NCBI RefSeq assembly: GCF_019132875.1 | Contig: NZ_JAHSPF010000014.1 | Location: 56,734-120,733 of the forward strand | Direction of reading: 5' to 3' | Source: Erwinia phyllosphaerae | GTDB taxonomy: Bacteria > Pseudomonadota > Gammaproteobacteria > Enterobacterales > Enterobacteriaceae | Length of the DNA: 64,000 bases | In this document: positions 19,113 through 29,902 of the stretch, in pieces | Layout of the letters: the number at the start of each line of letters is the position of its first letter | How positions within the stretch are numbered: position 1 is the stretch's first letter | Position numbers and translations under genes: made by a program | The notes under the pieces: model-generated | What the model saw: only the letters and a program-made list of their open reading frames with translations | What the model was told of the DNA's origin: nothing | The model's database searches: none

Positions 19113-20507
19113 ATGTCGCAGCTTGTCCCACTTCAACCCAGGCAAAACAGCGCGGTAATCCAGACGTGGCAGCCGGAGAACAGCGAGTTCTGGCAGCAGC
19201 ATGGAAAACGTATCGCCAGCCGTAACCTGTGGATTTCCGTTTTCTGCCTGTTGCTGGCGTTTTGCGTCTGGATGCTGTTCAGCGCGGTAACGGTAAATTT
19301 AAATAAGGTCGGCTTTACTTTTACTACCGATCAGCTCTTTTTGCTGACGGCGCTGCCGTCGGTTTCCGGCGCGCTGCTGCGTATTCCTTACTCCTTTGTT
19401 ATCCCACTTTTTGGCGGACGGCGCTGGACGGCCTTTAGCACCGGCATTCTACTGGTTCCCTGCGTATGGCTGGGCTTTGCCGTTCAGGATACCAGCACCT
19501 CCTTTACCACTTTCACGCTTATTGCGCTGCTGTGTGGCTTTGCCGGAGCAAACTTTGCCTCCAGCATGGGCAACATCAGCTTCTTTTTCCCCAAAGCACA
19601 GCAGGGCGGCGCGCTGGGTATTAACGGCGGTCTGGGCAACCTGGGCGTCAGCGTGATGCAGTTTGTCGCGCCGCTGGCGGTTTCCTTCGGCATTTTTAGC
19701 CTGTTTGGCGGTGAAGCGCAGACGCTGGCCAGCGGTGAGACTATCTGGCTGGAAAATGCGGCCTGGATCTGGGTGCCGTTTCTGGCTGTCGCCACGCTGG
19801 CAGCGTGGTTTGGCATGAACGATCTGGCGGCGGCGAAATCCTCGCTGAGCGAACAGCTACCGGTACTGAAGCGCGGCCATCTGTGGATTATGGCACTGCT
19901 CTATCTGGCGACCTTCGGCTCCTTTATCGGCTTTTCGGCGGGATTTGCCATGCTGGCAAAAACGCAGTTTCCCGATGTCAGCATCTTACAGTTTGCCTTT
20001 CTCGGCCCGCTGCTGGGCGCGCTGGCACGTTCCGCAGGCGGAATGATTTCCGATCGTTTTGGCGGCGTGCGGGTCACGCTAATCAACTTTGTGCTGATGG
20101 CTATTTTCGCCGCGCTGCTGTTTCTGACGCTGCCCGATGCCAGCAGGGCCGGCTCGTTTGTGGCCTTCTTCGGCGTCTTTATGGGGCTGTTTTTAACGGC
20201 GGGGCTGGGTAGCGGTTCAACCTACCAGATGATTGCCGTCATCTTCCGCAAACTGACGCTGGAAAAAAGCGCCGCAGCAGGTAAAAGCGCAGAAGATGCA
20301 CAGCGTGAAGCCGTTACCGAAACGTCTGCCGCACTGGGTTTTATTTCTGCAATTGGCGCACTGGGCGGATTTTTTATCCCGCAGACCTTTGGGCTTTCTC
20401 TGTCCATGCTGGGCACGCCAACGGGCGCGATGAAAATTTTCCTCGCCTTTTATCTGGTATGCATCGGCGTAACCTGGCTGGTATACGGCCGCAAAAACCG
20501 ATTCTGA
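19113..20507 (+). CDS. narK: Nitrate/nitrite transporter NarK
   Basis: Major facilitator that imports nitrate and exports nitrite. 464 residues, close to E. coli NarK (463), with about 12 membrane helices, the substrate-binding arginines in GALLRIPYSF and GALARSAGG, and the two nitrate signature motifs GGLGNLGVSVMQ and GLGSGSTYQM. ATG at 19113 (CGGAGAA upstream) is preferred over ATG at 19086, which would overlap the deduced transcript start and add nine residues not found in NarK. narG follows after 70 bases. Confidence 0.97.
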   Translation: MSQLVPLQPRQNSAVIQTWQPENSEFWQQHGKRIASRNLWISVFCLLLAFCVWMLFSAVTVNLNKVGFTFTTDQLFLLTALPSVSGALLRIPYSFVIPLFGGRRWTAFSTGILLVPCVWLGFAVQDTSTSFTTFTLIALLCGFAGANFASSMGNISFFFPKAQQGGALGINGGLGNLGVSVMQFVAPLAVSFGIFSLFGGEAQTLASGETIWLENAAWIWVPFLAVATLAAWFGMNDLAAAKSSLSEQLPVLKRGHLWIMALLYLATFGSFIGFSAGFAMLAKTQFPDVSILQFAFLGPLLGALARSAGGMISDRFGGVRVTLINFVLMAIFAALLFLTLPDASRAGSFVAFFGVFMGLFLTAGLGSGSTYQMIAVIFRKLTLEKSAAAGKSAEDAQREAVTETSAALGFISAIGALGGFFIPQTFGLSLSMLGTPTGAMKIFLAFYLVCIGVTWLVYGRKNRF

Positions 20508-20577
20508 TAAACGCGCGCAGGCTACGTCCCTGCGCCGCTTAAGCAATGTCACCCTAAAGCCTTCAGGAGTTTTCCGG

Positions 20578-23500
20578 ATGAGCAAATTTCTCGATCGGTT
20601 TCGCTACTTTAAACAGTTAGCGGAGCCTTTTTCTGGCCAGCACGGTCAGACACTCAACACCAATCGCGACTGGGAAGAGGGCTACCGTAGCCGCTGGCAG
20701 CACGACAAAATCGTGCGCTCGACCCATGGCGTAAACTGTACCGGCTCCTGTAGCTGGAAAATTTACGTCAAAAACGGTCTGGTAACCTGGGAAACGCAGC
20801 AGACCGACTATCCGCGCACGCGTCCGGATTTACCCAACCATGAACCGCGCGGCTGTCCGCGTGGTGCCAGCTATTCCTGGTACCTTTACAGCGCCAACCG
20901 CCTGAAATATCCGCTAATGCGCAAAAAGCTGTTGCAGCTGTGGCGCGAGGCGAAAGTGGCCCATCAGGATCCCGTGGCGGCCTGGGGATCGATCGTTAGC
21001 GATCCTGAAAAAGCGAAAAGCTATAAGATCGCGCGCGGCCGCGGCGGTTTTGTTCGCTCCAGCTGGCAGGAGGTTAACGAGCTGATTGCCGCCGCCAATA
21101 TTTATACGGCAAAAACCTTCGGCCCCGATCGCATCGTTGGCTTTTCGCCGATCCCGGCGATGTCGATGGTTTCCTATGCCGCTGGCGCGCGCTATCTGTC
21201 ACTGATTGGCGGCGTCTGCCTGAGCTTCTACGACTGGTATTGCGATCTGCCGCCCGCTTCGCCAATGACCTGGGGCGAACAGACCGACGTGCCGGAGTCG
21301 GCCGACTGGTATAACTCCTCTTACATTATCGCCTGGGGCTCTAACGTGCCGCAGACGCGCACGCCGGATGCGCATTTCTTTACCGAAGTACGCTATAAAG
21401 GCACCAAAACTGTCGCCATCACGCCAGATTATGCCGAAGTCGCCAAGCTATGCGACCAGTGGCTCAATCCCAAACAGGGTACCGATAGCGCGCTGGCGCT
21501 CGCGCTGGGTCACGTCATCCTGCAAGAGTTTCACCTTGACCGCGAGGTAGGCTACTTCCGCGACTATGTCCGCAGCTACACCGATATGCCAATGCTGGTA
21601 CTGCTGGAGCCGCGCGAAGGGGGTTATTACGCCGCTGGCCGTCAGCTGCGCGCCAGCGATCTGATTGATAACCTTGGCCAGGAAAATAATCCGCAGTGGA
21701 AAACCATCGCTATCGACCAGACCAGCGGCGAGCTGGTGGCACCACAAGGATCTATCGGCTATCGCTGGGGCGAAAAAGGCAAATGGAATCTGGAGCAGCG
21801 CGAAGGCGGAACGCAGCAGGAAGTGACGCTACAGCTTAGCCTGTTGCACAGCCATGATGCGGTAGTCGACGTCGGCTTTCCCTACTTTGGCGGCACGGAG
21901 AGTGAAAACTTCAACAGCGTGACGCTGGACGAAATCCTGCTGCACAAGCTACCGGTAAAAAGATTGCAGCTGGCGGACGGTAGCGAAGCGCTGGTCACCA
22001 GCGTTTACGATCTGACGCTGGCCAATTACGGGCTGGATCGCGGCCTGGAAGATGACAACTGCGCCCGCAGCTATGATGAAGTCAAAGCCTACAGCCCTGC
22101 CTGGGCCGAACAGATTACCGGCGTCTCCCGGCAAAACATTATTCGCCTTGCCCGTGAATTTGCCGAAAACGCGGAGAAAACGCGCGGCCGCTCGATGATT
22201 ATCGTCGGGGCTGGGATGAACCACTGGTATCACATGGATATGAACTACCGTGGATTAATTAATATGCTGGTCTTCTGCGGCTGCGTCGGGCAGAGCGGCG
22301 GCGGCTGGGCGCACTACGTCGGTCAGGAAAAACTGCGGCCGCAAACCGGCTGGACGCCGCTGGCGTTTGCCCTTGACTGGCAGCGTCCGCCGCGCCATAT
22401 GAACAGCACCTCGTTCTTTTATAACCACTCCAGCCAGTGGCGCTATGAAACCGTGCAGACCAGTGAACTGCTTTCTCCGCTGGCGGATAAAAAGCGCTAC
22501 GGCGGCAGCCTGATCGATTTTAACGTACGTTCCGAGCGGATGGGCTGGTTACCTTCCGCCCCACAGCTAAACAGCAACCCGCTGAACATTGCCGCACAGG
22601 CTAAAGCCGCTGGCCTTTCGCCGGTGGATTTTACCGTACAGAGCCTGAAAGAAGGAACGCTGCGCTTTGCCGCTGAACAGCCGGACAATCCGCAGAACTT
22701 CCCGCGTAATATGTTTGTCTGGCGCTCAAACCTGCTTGGCTCATCCGGCAAAGGCCATGAGTACATGCTCAAATATTTACTGGGTACGGAACACGGTATT
22801 CAGGGCAAAGATTTAGGCGCGCAGGGCGGCGTAAGGCCGGAAGAAGTGGAATGGCAGGAGCAGGGCGGTGAAGGCAAGCTGGATCTGGTCGTCACGCTGG
22901 ATTTCCGCCTGTCGAGCACCTGTCTCTATTCCGATATCGTGCTGCCGACCGCTACCTGGTACGAAAAGGACGATATGAATACCTCGGATATGCATCCGTT
23001 TATTCATCCGCTGTCGGCGGCGGTCGATCCGGCCTGGGAAGCCAAAAGCGACTGGGAAATCTATAAAGGCATCGCCAAAGCCTTTTCGGAACTTTGCCCC
23101 GGCCACCTGGGCGTGGAAACCGACGTGGTCACGCTGCCGGTACAGCACGACTCTCCGGCAGAGCTGGCGCAGGCTTTTGACGTCGCAGAGTGGAAAAAGG
23201 GCGAATGCGATCTGATTCCGGGCAAAACCGCGCCGCATCTTATCGCAGTCGAGCGTGACTATCCGGCCACCTGGGAGCGCTTTACCTCGCTTGGCCCACT
23301 GCTGGACAAGCTGGGCAACGGCGGCAAAGGCATCAGCTGGAACACGCAAAAAGAGGTCGATTTCCTTAAAGAGCTGAACTACGTCAAGGCCGAAGGGCCA
23401 GCGGCGGGCCGTCCTAACATCGACAGCGCCATTGATGCCGCCGAAGTGATCCTGTCGCTGGCGCCGGAAACCAACGGTCAGGTAGCGGTAAAAGCCTGGC

Positions 23501-24339
23501 AGGCGCTGAGCGAAATCACCGGACGCGACCATAGCCATCTGGCGTTAAACAAAGAAGATGAAAAGATCCGTTTTCGGGATATCCAGGCGCAGCCGCGCAA
23601 AATCATCTCCAGCCCAACCTGGTCAGGACTGGAAGACGAGCACGTCTCCTATAACGCCTGCTACACCAATGTTCACGAGCTAATCCCGTGGCGTACGCTC
23701 AGCGGACGCCAGCAGCTTTATCAGGATCACGAGTGGATGCGCGCCTTTGGCGAAAGCCTGCTGGTTTATCGTCCGCCGATTGATACCCGCGCGGCTAAGC
23801 CTTTGCTCAACCAGAAGCCGAACGGTAATCCGGAGAAAGCGCTGAATTTCCTGACGCCGCACCAGAAGTGGGGCATTCACTCTACCTATAGCGACAATTT
23901 GCTGATGCTGACGCTGTCGCGCGGCGGACCCATCGTCTGGATGAGCGAAGAGGACGCCCGCGAGCTGGGTATTGCGGATAACGACTGGATAGAAGCCTTT
24001 AACGCCAACGGCTCGCTGACCGCTCGCGCGGTCGTTAGCCAGCGTATTCCCGCCGGGATGACCATGATGTATCACGCGCAGGAACGCATCGTAAATATTC
24101 CCGGTTCGGAAATCACCGGCCAGCGCGGCGGCATTCATAACTCCGTTACCCGCGCCTGCCCTAAACCAACCCACATGATCGGCGGCTATGCGCAGCTCTC
24201 CTACGGTTTCAACTATTACGGCACCGTAGGCTCCAACCGCGATGAGTTCGTGGTGGTGCGCAAAATGAATAACGTCAACTGGTTAGACGATGAAGGCAAC
24301 GACAGCCGCCAGGGCAGCCAGCAGGAGATCAAACCATGA
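20578..24339 (+). CDS. narG: Respiratory nitrate reductase A, catalytic alpha subunit NarG
   Basis: Reduces nitrate to nitrite on the cytoplasmic side of the membrane using a bis-MGD molybdenum cofactor. 1253 residues. The FS0 iron-sulfur site is visible as HGVNCTGSCSWK plus RGCPRG (His plus three Cys). The expected Mo-ligand Asp lies in GEQTDVPESADWYN. The C-terminal dinucleotide-binding domain begins near PHQKWGIHSTYSDN. A good CAGGAG ribosome site precedes the ATG. It overlaps narH by ATGA. Slightly longer than the E. coli protein (1247), with no sign of damage. Confidence 0.99.
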   Translation: MSKFLDRFRYFKQLAEPFSGQHGQTLNTNRDWEEGYRSRWQHDKIVRSTHGVNCTGSCSWKIYVKNGLVTWETQQTDYPRTRPDLPNHEPRGCPRGASYSWYLYSANRLKYPLMRKKLLQLWREAKVAHQDPVAAWGSIVSDPEKAKSYKIARGRGGFVRSSWQEVNELIAAANIYTAKTFGPDRIVGFSPIPAMSMVSYAAGARYLSLIGGVCLSFYDWYCDLPPASPMTWGEQTDVPESADWYNSSYIIAWGSNVPQTRTPDAHFFTEVRYKGTKTVAITPDYAEVAKLCDQWLNPKQGTDSALALALGHVILQEFHLDREVGYFRDYVRSYTDMPMLVLLEPREGGYYAAGRQLRASDLIDNLGQENNPQWKTIAIDQTSGELVAPQGSIGYRWGEKGKWNLEQREGGTQQEVTLQLSLLHSHDAVVDVGFPYFGGTESENFNSVTLDEILLHKLPVKRLQLADGSEALVTSVYDLTLANYGLDRGLEDDNCARSYDEVKAYSPAWAEQITGVSRQNIIRLAREFAENAEKTRGRSMIIVGAGMNHWYHMDMNYRGLINMLVFCGCVGQSGGGWAHYVGQEKLRPQTGWTPLAFALDWQRPPRHMNSTSFFYNHSSQWRYETVQTSELLSPLADKKRYGGSLIDFNVRSERMGWLPSAPQLNSNPLNIAAQAKAAGLSPVDFTVQSLKEGTLRFAAEQPDNPQNFPRNMFVWRSNLLGSSGKGHEYMLKYLLGTEHGIQGKDLGAQGGVRPEEVEWQEQGGEGKLDLVVTLDFRLSSTCLYSDIVLPTATWYEKDDMNTSDMHPFIHPLSAAVDPAWEAKSDWEIYKGIAKAFSELCPGHLGVETDVVTLPVQHDSPAELAQAFDVAEWKKGECDLIPGKTAPHLIAVERDYPATWERFTSLGPLLDKLGNGGKGISWNTQKEVDFLKELNYVKAEGPAAGRPNIDSAIDAAEVILSLAPETNGQVAVKAWQALSEITGRDHSHLALNKEDEKIRFRDIQAQPRKIISSPTWSGLEDEHVSYNACYTNVHELIPWRTLSGRQQLYQDHEWMRAFGESLLVYRPPIDTRAAKPLLNQKPNGNPEKALNFLTPHQKWGIHSTYSDNLLMLTLSRGGPIVWMSEEDARELGIADNDWIEAFNANGSLTARAVVSQRIPAGMTMMYHAQERIVNIPGSEITGQRGGIHNSVTRACPKPTHMIGGYAQLSYGFNYYGTVGSNRDEFVVVRKMNNVNWLDDEGNDSRQGSQQEIKP

Positions 24340-25871
24340 AAATTCGCTCGCAGGTCGGCATGGTGCTGAATCTGGATAAATGTATCGGCTGCCATACCTG
24401 TTCCGTAACCTGTAAAAACGTCTGGACCAGCCGTGAAGGCATGGAATACGCCTGGTTTAACAATGTCGAAAGCAAACCGGGCGTCGGCTATCCGCACGCC
24501 TGGGAAGATCAAGGAAAATGGCGGGGCGGCTGGATCCGTAAAATCAACGGCAGGCTGGTGCCGCGCATGGGTAATCGCGTTGGACTGCTGTCGAAAATCT
24601 TCGCCAACCCTGACGTGCCGGGGCTGGATGATTACTACGAGCCGTTCGACTACGACTATCAGCATCTGCATAACGCGCCCGCCGGCAAACATCAGCCAGT
24701 CGCGCGGCCACGCTCGCTGATCACCGGCCAGCGCATGCAGAAAATCGAGAATGGCCCGAACTGGGAAGAGATTCTGGGCGGCGAATTTTCTAAGCGTTCG
24801 CAGGATAAAAATTTCGATCGGATGCAGAAAGAGATGTACGGCCAGTTTGAGCACACTTTTATGGCCTATCTGCCGCGGCTGTGCGAACACTGCCTCAATC
24901 CCGCCTGCGTCGCCACCTGCCCAAGCGGCGCGATCTACAAACGTGGCGAAGACGGCATTGTGCTGATCGACCAGGACAAGTGCCGCGGCTGGCGCATGTG
25001 CCTGACCGGCTGCCCTTATAAAAAAATTTACTTCAACTGGAAAAGCGGTAAGTCGGAGAAATGTATTTTCTGCTATCCGCGCATCGAAGCGGGCCAGCCG
25101 ACGGTCTGCTCGGAAACCTGCGTGGGTCGCATTCGCTATCTTGGCGTGCTGCTGTATGACGCGGATCGCATCGCCCAGGCGGCCTCAACCGAACACGAGC
25201 AGGATCTCTACCAGAGCCAGAGGGAGATCTTCCTTGACCCTGACGATCCGCAGGTTATCGCCGAAGCGTTAAAAGAAGGCATTCCGCAAAGCGTAATCGA
25301 CGCCGCGCAGCGTTCGCCGGTCTACAAAATGGCGATGGAGTGGAAGCTGGCGCTACCGCTGCACCCGGAATACCGTACGCTGCCGATGGTCTGGTATGTG
25401 CCACCGCTGTCGCCGATTCAAAGCGCGGCGGATGCGGGCAAGCTGGCGCACAACGGCATATTGCCGGATGTAGAAAGCCTGCGCATCCCCGTGCAGTACC
25501 TGGCGAATCTGCTGACCGCTGGCGATACCGAGCCGGTGTTACTGGCGCTGAAAAGGATGCTGGCGATGCGTCACTACAAGCGTGCGGAAACCGTTGATAA
25601 CGAGAAGGATACCCGCGCGCTGGAAGAGGTTGGCCTGAGCGAAGCGCAGGCGCAGGAGATGTACCGCTATCTGGCTATCGCTAATTATGAAGATCGCTTT
25701 GTCGTGCCTTCCAGCCATCGTGAGCTTGCGCGCGAGGCTTTTCCTGAAAGCAAAGGCTGCGGTTTCAGCTTTGGCGATGGCTGCCGGGGCAGCGATGGCA
25801 CATTTAACCTGTTTAACAGCCGCCGTATTGACGCTATTGATATCGGCAACAAGTCGGAGAAGCCGCAATGA
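24336..25871 (+). CDS. narH: Nitrate reductase A, iron-sulfur beta subunit NarH
   Basis: Electron-transfer subunit between NarI hemes and NarG. 511 residues with four cysteine clusters: CIGCHTCSVTC, CEHCLNPACVATCPSG, CRGWRMCLTGCPYKK and CIFCYPRIEAGQPTVCSETC. In the third, Trp replaces a Cys (CRGWRMC), which gives the [3Fe-4S] cluster known for NarH. Overlaps both narG and narJ by ATGA. Confidence 0.99.
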   Translation: MKIRSQVGMVLNLDKCIGCHTCSVTCKNVWTSREGMEYAWFNNVESKPGVGYPHAWEDQGKWRGGWIRKINGRLVPRMGNRVGLLSKIFANPDVPGLDDYYEPFDYDYQHLHNAPAGKHQPVARPRSLITGQRMQKIENGPNWEEILGGEFSKRSQDKNFDRMQKEMYGQFEHTFMAYLPRLCEHCLNPACVATCPSGAIYKRGEDGIVLIDQDKCRGWRMCLTGCPYKKIYFNWKSGKSEKCIFCYPRIEAGQPTVCSETCVGRIRYLGVLLYDADRIAQAASTEHEQDLYQSQREIFLDPDDPQVIAEALKEGIPQSVIDAAQRSPVYKMAMEWKLALPLHPEYRTLPMVWYVPPLSPIQSAADAGKLAHNGILPDVESLRIPVQYLANLLTAGDTEPVLLALKRMLAMRHYKRAETVDNEKDTRALEEVGLSEAQAQEMYRYLAIANYEDRFVVPSSHRELAREAFPESKGCGFSFGDGCRGSDGTFNLFNSRRIDAIDIGNKSEKPQ

Positions 25872-26593
25872 TCGCTTTAAATATACTTGCCCGGCTGCTG
25901 GACTATCCGGACGAAGCGCTGTTTACGCATCAGGCCGAGCTGATTACGGCGCTGGAAAAAGCCAGCGAGTTGACTACTGCACAACGGACGCGTCTGTCTC
26001 AGTTCATCACCACGCTGTGCGCCAGCCCGCTGCTGGACAGGCAGGCCGACTACTGCGAACTGTTCGATCGCGGTCGTGCTACCTCGCTGCTGCTGTTTGA
26101 GCACGTTCATGGTGAATCGCGAGATCGTGGCCAGGCGATGGTCGATCTGCTGGATCAATATCGGGCCGACGGGCTGGAGCTAACGGCAAAAGAGCTGCCC
26201 GATTTTCTGCCGCTCTATCTGGAATATCTTGCCAGCCTGGACGCTGCGCGCGCGCGATCCGGCCTTGCGGATATCGCGCCGATTCTGGCCTTGCTGGCCG
26301 CCAGGCTGCATCAGCGCCAGAGCCGCTACGGTGAGCTGTTTGACCTGCTGCTGGCGCTGGCCGAATCCGGACTGGCGGCGGAAGACCTTAAACCCCGGGT
26401 AGGCAAAGAAGCCCGCGACGATACGCCTGCGGCGCTGGATGCCGTGTGGGAAGAAGAGCAGATCAAGTTTCTCGGCGAGCAGGGCTGCGCTTCGGCACAG
26501 CAGGCAGCGCATCAACGGCGTTTTGCCGACGCGGTGACGCCGCAGTATCTGGACGTGGCGGCGATAACAACATCCACGGGACATTCATCATGA
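25868..26593 (+). CDS. narJ: Nitrate reductase assembly chaperone NarJ
   Basis: Cytoplasmic chaperone for cofactor loading of NarGH before attachment to NarI; not part of the final enzyme. 241 residues, all-helical, with the family start [15 protein letters not shown] and the conserved [19 protein letters not shown]. Overlaps narH and narI by four bases each. Confidence 0.97.
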   Translation: MIALNILARLLDYPDEALFTHQAELITALEKASELTTAQRTRLSQFITTLCASPLLDRQADYCELFDRGRATSLLLFEHVHGESRDRGQAMVDLLDQYRADGLELTAKELPDFLPLYLEYLASLDAARARSGLADIAPILALLAARLHQRQSRYGELFDLLLALAESGLAAEDLKPRVGKEARDDTPAALDAVWEEEQIKFLGEQGCASAQQAAHQRRFADAVTPQYLDVAAITTSTGHSS

Positions 26594-27267
26594 ATTTTTT
26601 GACGGGTTTCTTTTTCGATATTTATCCATACCTGGCGGGCAGCGTCTTTTTAATCGGCAGCTGGCTACGCTATGACTATGGCCAGTACAGCTGGCGCGCC
26701 GGCTCCAGCCAGATGCTGGATAAAAAAGGCATGCGGCTTGCCTCTAATCTGTTTCATATCGGCATTATCGGGATTTTTTTCGGCCATTTTGTTGGCCTGC
26801 TGACGCCGCACTGGATGTACGAGTCCTTTTTGCCGATTGCCGCCAAGCAGAAGCTGGCAATGGTTGCCGGTGGCCTTTGCGGTTTAATGACGCTGGTGGG
26901 CGGCGGGCTGCTGCTGAAGCGCCGCCTGCTTAATCCACGCGTCAGGGCAACCAGCAGCACGGGCGATATTTTGATTCTGACGCTGCTGGTGGCGCAGGCT
27001 GCGCTGGGTCTGCTGACCATTCTTTTCTCCGCACAGCATATGGACGGCAGCGAAATGATGAAGCTGGTAGGCTGGGCGCAGGCCATAGTAACCTTCCACG
27101 GCGGCGCATCTCAGCATCTGGCAGGCGTTGCGCTGATCTACCGCATCCATATGGTGCTGGGCATGACGCTGTTTCTTCTGTTTCCATTCTGCCGCCTGGT
27201 GCATATCTGGAGCGTGCCGCTGGAATATCTGACCCGTCGCTATCAGCTGGTACGTAATCGGCGTTGA
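26590..27267 (+). CDS. narI: Nitrate reductase A, cytochrome b gamma subunit NarI
   Basis: Membrane quinol oxidase subunit with two b hemes. The ATG at 26590 gives 225 residues, the same as E. coli NarI; the open frame upstream lies inside narJ and is rejected. About five membrane helices. Heme-ligand histidines are in [17 protein letters not shown] and in [15 protein letters not shown] / [11 protein letters not shown] terminator follows at 27366. Confidence 0.98.
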   Translation: MNFLTGFFFDIYPYLAGSVFLIGSWLRYDYGQYSWRAGSSQMLDKKGMRLASNLFHIGIIGIFFGHFVGLLTPHWMYESFLPIAAKQKLAMVAGGLCGLMTLVGGGLLLKRRLLNPRVRATSSTGDILILTLLVAQAALGLLTILFSAQHMDGSEMMKLVGWAQAIVTFHGGASQHLAGVALIYRIHMVLGMTLFLLFPFCRLVHIWSVPLEYLTRRYQLVRNRR

Positions 27268-27365
27268 TTTTTTTGCAAAAAGGGCGATACGCAAGTTGTT
27301 AACGTTATGTTGAGACGTTGCTCAGCGTATCCGCTTTTCTCCTCTACTACACTGCCTGTTATTAC

Positions 27366-27390
27366 GAGCCGCCGTCGCGGCTCTTTTTTT
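27366..27390 (+). terminator. Rho-independent terminator after narI
   Basis: Stem GAGCCGC / GCGGCTC with loop CGTC and a run of seven T. It lies 100 bases after narI and 40 bases before lldD, so lldD probably has its own promoter or depends on readthrough. Confidence 0.85.
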
Positions 27391-27431
27391 GCTCATTATG
27401 GAGCCAGCGTTTTAACAGGGCAGGAGAGCTG

Positions 27432-28568
27432 ATGATCATTTCTGCATCAACGGACTATCGCAAGGCAGCGCAGCGCAGGCTGCCGCCTTTTTTATTCCAC
27501 TATATCGATGGCGGGGCCTATAGCGAGCACACGCTAAAGCGCAATACCGCCGATCTGGCCGACATCGCACTGCGCCAGCGTGTGCTGAACAACATGTCCG
27601 AGCTGAGTCTGGAAACCACGCTGTTTGATGAAAAGTTGGCGATGCCGGTCATTCTTGCACCGGTAGGGCTGACCGGTATGTATGCCAGACGCGGTGAAGT
27701 ACAGGCGGCTCGCGCAGCGGAAAAAAAGGGCATCCCTTTTACGCTTTCTACGGTTTCCGTCTGCCCGATTGAAGAGGTTGCGCCAGCTATCCAGCGCCCA
27801 ATGTGGTTCCAGCTTTACGTGCTGAAAGATCGTGGCTTTATGCGTAACGCGCTGGAACGCGCCAGAGCGGCGGGCGTCACCACGCTGGTGTTTACCGTAG
27901 ATATGCCGGTTCCCGGCGCGCGCTATCGTGATGCACACTCCGGTATGAGCGGCCCGAACGCCGCAGCGCGACGCATTATTCAGGCAATGATGCATCCGCA
28001 TTGGGCATGGGATGTCGGCCTGAACGGCAAACCACACGATTTGGGGAACGTCTCTGCTTATCGCGGTCATCCCACCACGCTGGAAGACTATATTGGCTGG
28101 CTGGGCGCAAATTTCGATCCGTCGATCTCGTGGAAAGATCTGGAGTGGATCCGGGAGTTCTGGCAAGGGCCGATGATCATTAAAGGCATTCTGGATCCGC
28201 AGGATGCGAAAGACGCGGTCAGCTTTGGTGCCGACGGGATTGTGATATCCAACCACGGTGGTAGACAGCTTGATGGCGTACTGTCGACGGCACGCGCGTT
28301 GCCTGCTATTGCCGATGCGGTGAAAGGCGATATCAAAATCCTGGCGGATTCAGGTATTCGTACCGGTCTGGACGTGGTGCGGATGATTGCGCTGGGCGCA
28401 GACAGCGTGCTGCTGGGCAGGGCCTTTATTTATGCGCTGGCGGCGGCGGGCGAGGCGGGCGTGGAAAATCTGCTATCGCTGATGGAAAAGGAGATGCGCG
28501 TGGCGATGACGTTAACCGGCGCAAAATCGATAGCTGAGATTAACCGGGATTCACTGGTCGCGTTGTAG
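27432..28568 (+). CDS. lldD: L-lactate dehydrogenase (quinone) LldD
   Basis: FMN-dependent enzyme that oxidises L-lactate to pyruvate and feeds electrons to quinones at the inner membrane. 378 residues, starting [19 protein letters not shown] exactly where LldD starts, with AGGAGA just upstream. FMN/active-site motifs: [31 protein letters not shown], catalytic His in [12 protein letters not shown], and [15 protein letters not shown]. The E. coli protein (396) has a longer tail. The partners lldP and lldR are not adjacent. Its position after narGHJI fits lactate oxidation coupled to nitrate, which is inference. Confidence 0.95.
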   Translation: MIISASTDYRKAAQRRLPPFLFHYIDGGAYSEHTLKRNTADLADIALRQRVLNNMSELSLETTLFDEKLAMPVILAPVGLTGMYARRGEVQAARAAEKKGIPFTLSTVSVCPIEEVAPAIQRPMWFQLYVLKDRGFMRNALERARAAGVTTLVFTVDMPVPGARYRDAHSGMSGPNAAARRIIQAMMHPHWAWDVGLNGKPHDLGNVSAYRGHPTTLEDYIGWLGANFDPSISWKDLEWIREFWQGPMIIKGILDPQDAKDAVSFGADGIVISNHGGRQLDGVLSTARALPAIADAVKGDIKILADSGIRTGLDVVRMIALGADSVLLGRAFIYALAAAGEAGVENLLSLMEKEMRVAMTLTGAKSIAEINRDSLVAL

Positions 28569-28795
28569 GGCTGGCTGTCGGCGGGCGTTTAAGCTGCTTC
28601 GCCGACAAATCATAACGTTAATACCGCCAGCTTTAGCCATGCATAAAATGGCTTTTTACCTGCCGAATATTGTCGGCTTTATAACGGCAGCAAAACGGCC
28701 CGGCAGAAAAGAAACTGGTTTACGTAACATCTGTTTTCATCATCGCGATCTATGCTCTAACATAAGTTCTACTTTTCGTTTCATATGGATATCCA

Positions 28796-29869
28796 ATGCG
28801 TTGTCTGGCCACACTTTTACCCGCGCTGGTACTGCTTTCCGCCTGTAGCAGCAAAGCACCGCAGCCCGAGCCGCACGGCAACCCTTTTCAGGGCGGCAAC
28901 CGTTTTCTGTTAGATCCTGCGCATAATGTGGCTCCGCTGGACGGCGATTTCGCTAACAGTCCGTCAGCAGAAGCGTTTATCGATAAAATGGTGCGCGAGC
29001 ACAACTTTGACCGGCAGCAGCTGCACAACGTGCTGGCGCAGGCAAAGCGCCTCGACTGGGTGTTGCGGTTGATGGATCGCCAGGCCCCCTCTTATCAGCC
29101 GCCTTCCGGGCCAAACGGCGCGTGGATCCGCTACCGCAAAAAATTTATCGTGCCGGATAACGTGCAGAATGGCGTGCAGTTCTGGAACCAGTATCAGGAT
29201 GCGCTCAATCGCGCCTGGCAGGTTTACGGCGTCCCGCCGGAAATTATCGTTGGCATCATCGGCGTTGAAACCCGCTGGGGACGCGTGATGGGTAAAACCC
29301 GTATTATCGATGCGCTGGCAACGCTCTCCTTTGCCTATCCGCGCCGCGCCGACTATTTCAGCAGCGAGCTGGAAACCTTCCTGCTGATGGCAAAAGAAGA
29401 GAATGACGATCCGCTCGATTTACGTGGCTCTTTTGCCGGAGCGATGGGCTACGGTCAGTTTATGCCGTCATCGTTTAAACAGTATGCGGTGGATTTCAAC
29501 GGCGATGGCCATATCAACTTATGGGATCCGGTTGATGCCATCGGCAGCGTCGCGCATTACTTCCAGGCGCACGGTTGGGTAAAAGGCGAAACCGTTGCCG
29601 TTCCGGCTAACGGCCAGGCTCCTTTACTGGAAAACGGCTTTAAAACTCGCTATACGCTGTCGCAGCTTGCCGAGGCTGGCCTGTCGCCACAGGTGCCGCT
29701 GCAGGAACAGCAGGTTAGCCTGCTGCGCTTCGATATGGGGACCTACTATCAATACTGGTATGGGCTACCAAACTTCTATGCCATCACCCGCTATAACCAC
29801 AGCAACCACTATGCGATGGCCGTGTGGCAGCTGGGTGAAGCCGTGCGGGACGCTCGCCGAAGCCTGTAA
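28796..29869 (+). CDS. mltB: Membrane-bound lytic murein transglycosylase B
   Basis: Outer-membrane lipoprotein that cleaves peptidoglycan glycan strands, forming 1,6-anhydromuramic ends. 357 residues; signal peptide with lipobox LLSAC (Cys about 17). The SLT_2 domain carries the catalytic Glu in GVETRWGRVMG, the family motif GAMGYGQFMPSSF and the EF-hand-like calcium loop DFNGDGHINLWD known in MltB. Precedes pncC and recA as in E. coli relatives. Confidence 0.97.
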   Translation: MRCLATLLPALVLLSACSSKAPQPEPHGNPFQGGNRFLLDPAHNVAPLDGDFANSPSAEAFIDKMVREHNFDRQQLHNVLAQAKRLDWVLRLMDRQAPSYQPPSGPNGAWIRYRKKFIVPDNVQNGVQFWNQYQDALNRAWQVYGVPPEIIVGIIGVETRWGRVMGKTRIIDALATLSFAYPRRADYFSSELETFLLMAKEENDDPLDLRGSFAGAMGYGQFMPSSFKQYAVDFNGDGHINLWDPVDAIGSVAHYFQAHGWVKGETVAVPANGQAPLLENGFKTRYTLSQLAEAGLSPQVPLQEQQVSLLRFDMGTYYQYWYGLPNFYAITRYNHSNHYAMAVWQLGEAVRDARRSL

Positions 29870-29877
29870 CGCTCACT

Positions 29878-29902
29878 AGCGCGCCATCCGGGCGCGCTTC
29901 TT
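29878..29902 (+). terminator. Terminator after mltB
   Basis: GCGCGCC / GGCGCGC stem with a short loop, followed by TTCTT, nine bases after the mltB stop. Confidence 0.6.

Noticed and set aside
28577..28606. Inverted repeat GTCGGCG...CGCCGAC after lldD as terminator
   Set aside because: Loop of about 16 bases and no T tract; not strong enough to call.
28639..28848. 69-codon open frame ahead of mltB
   Set aside because: Overlaps the mltB start in another frame, with no ribosome site or conservation signal.
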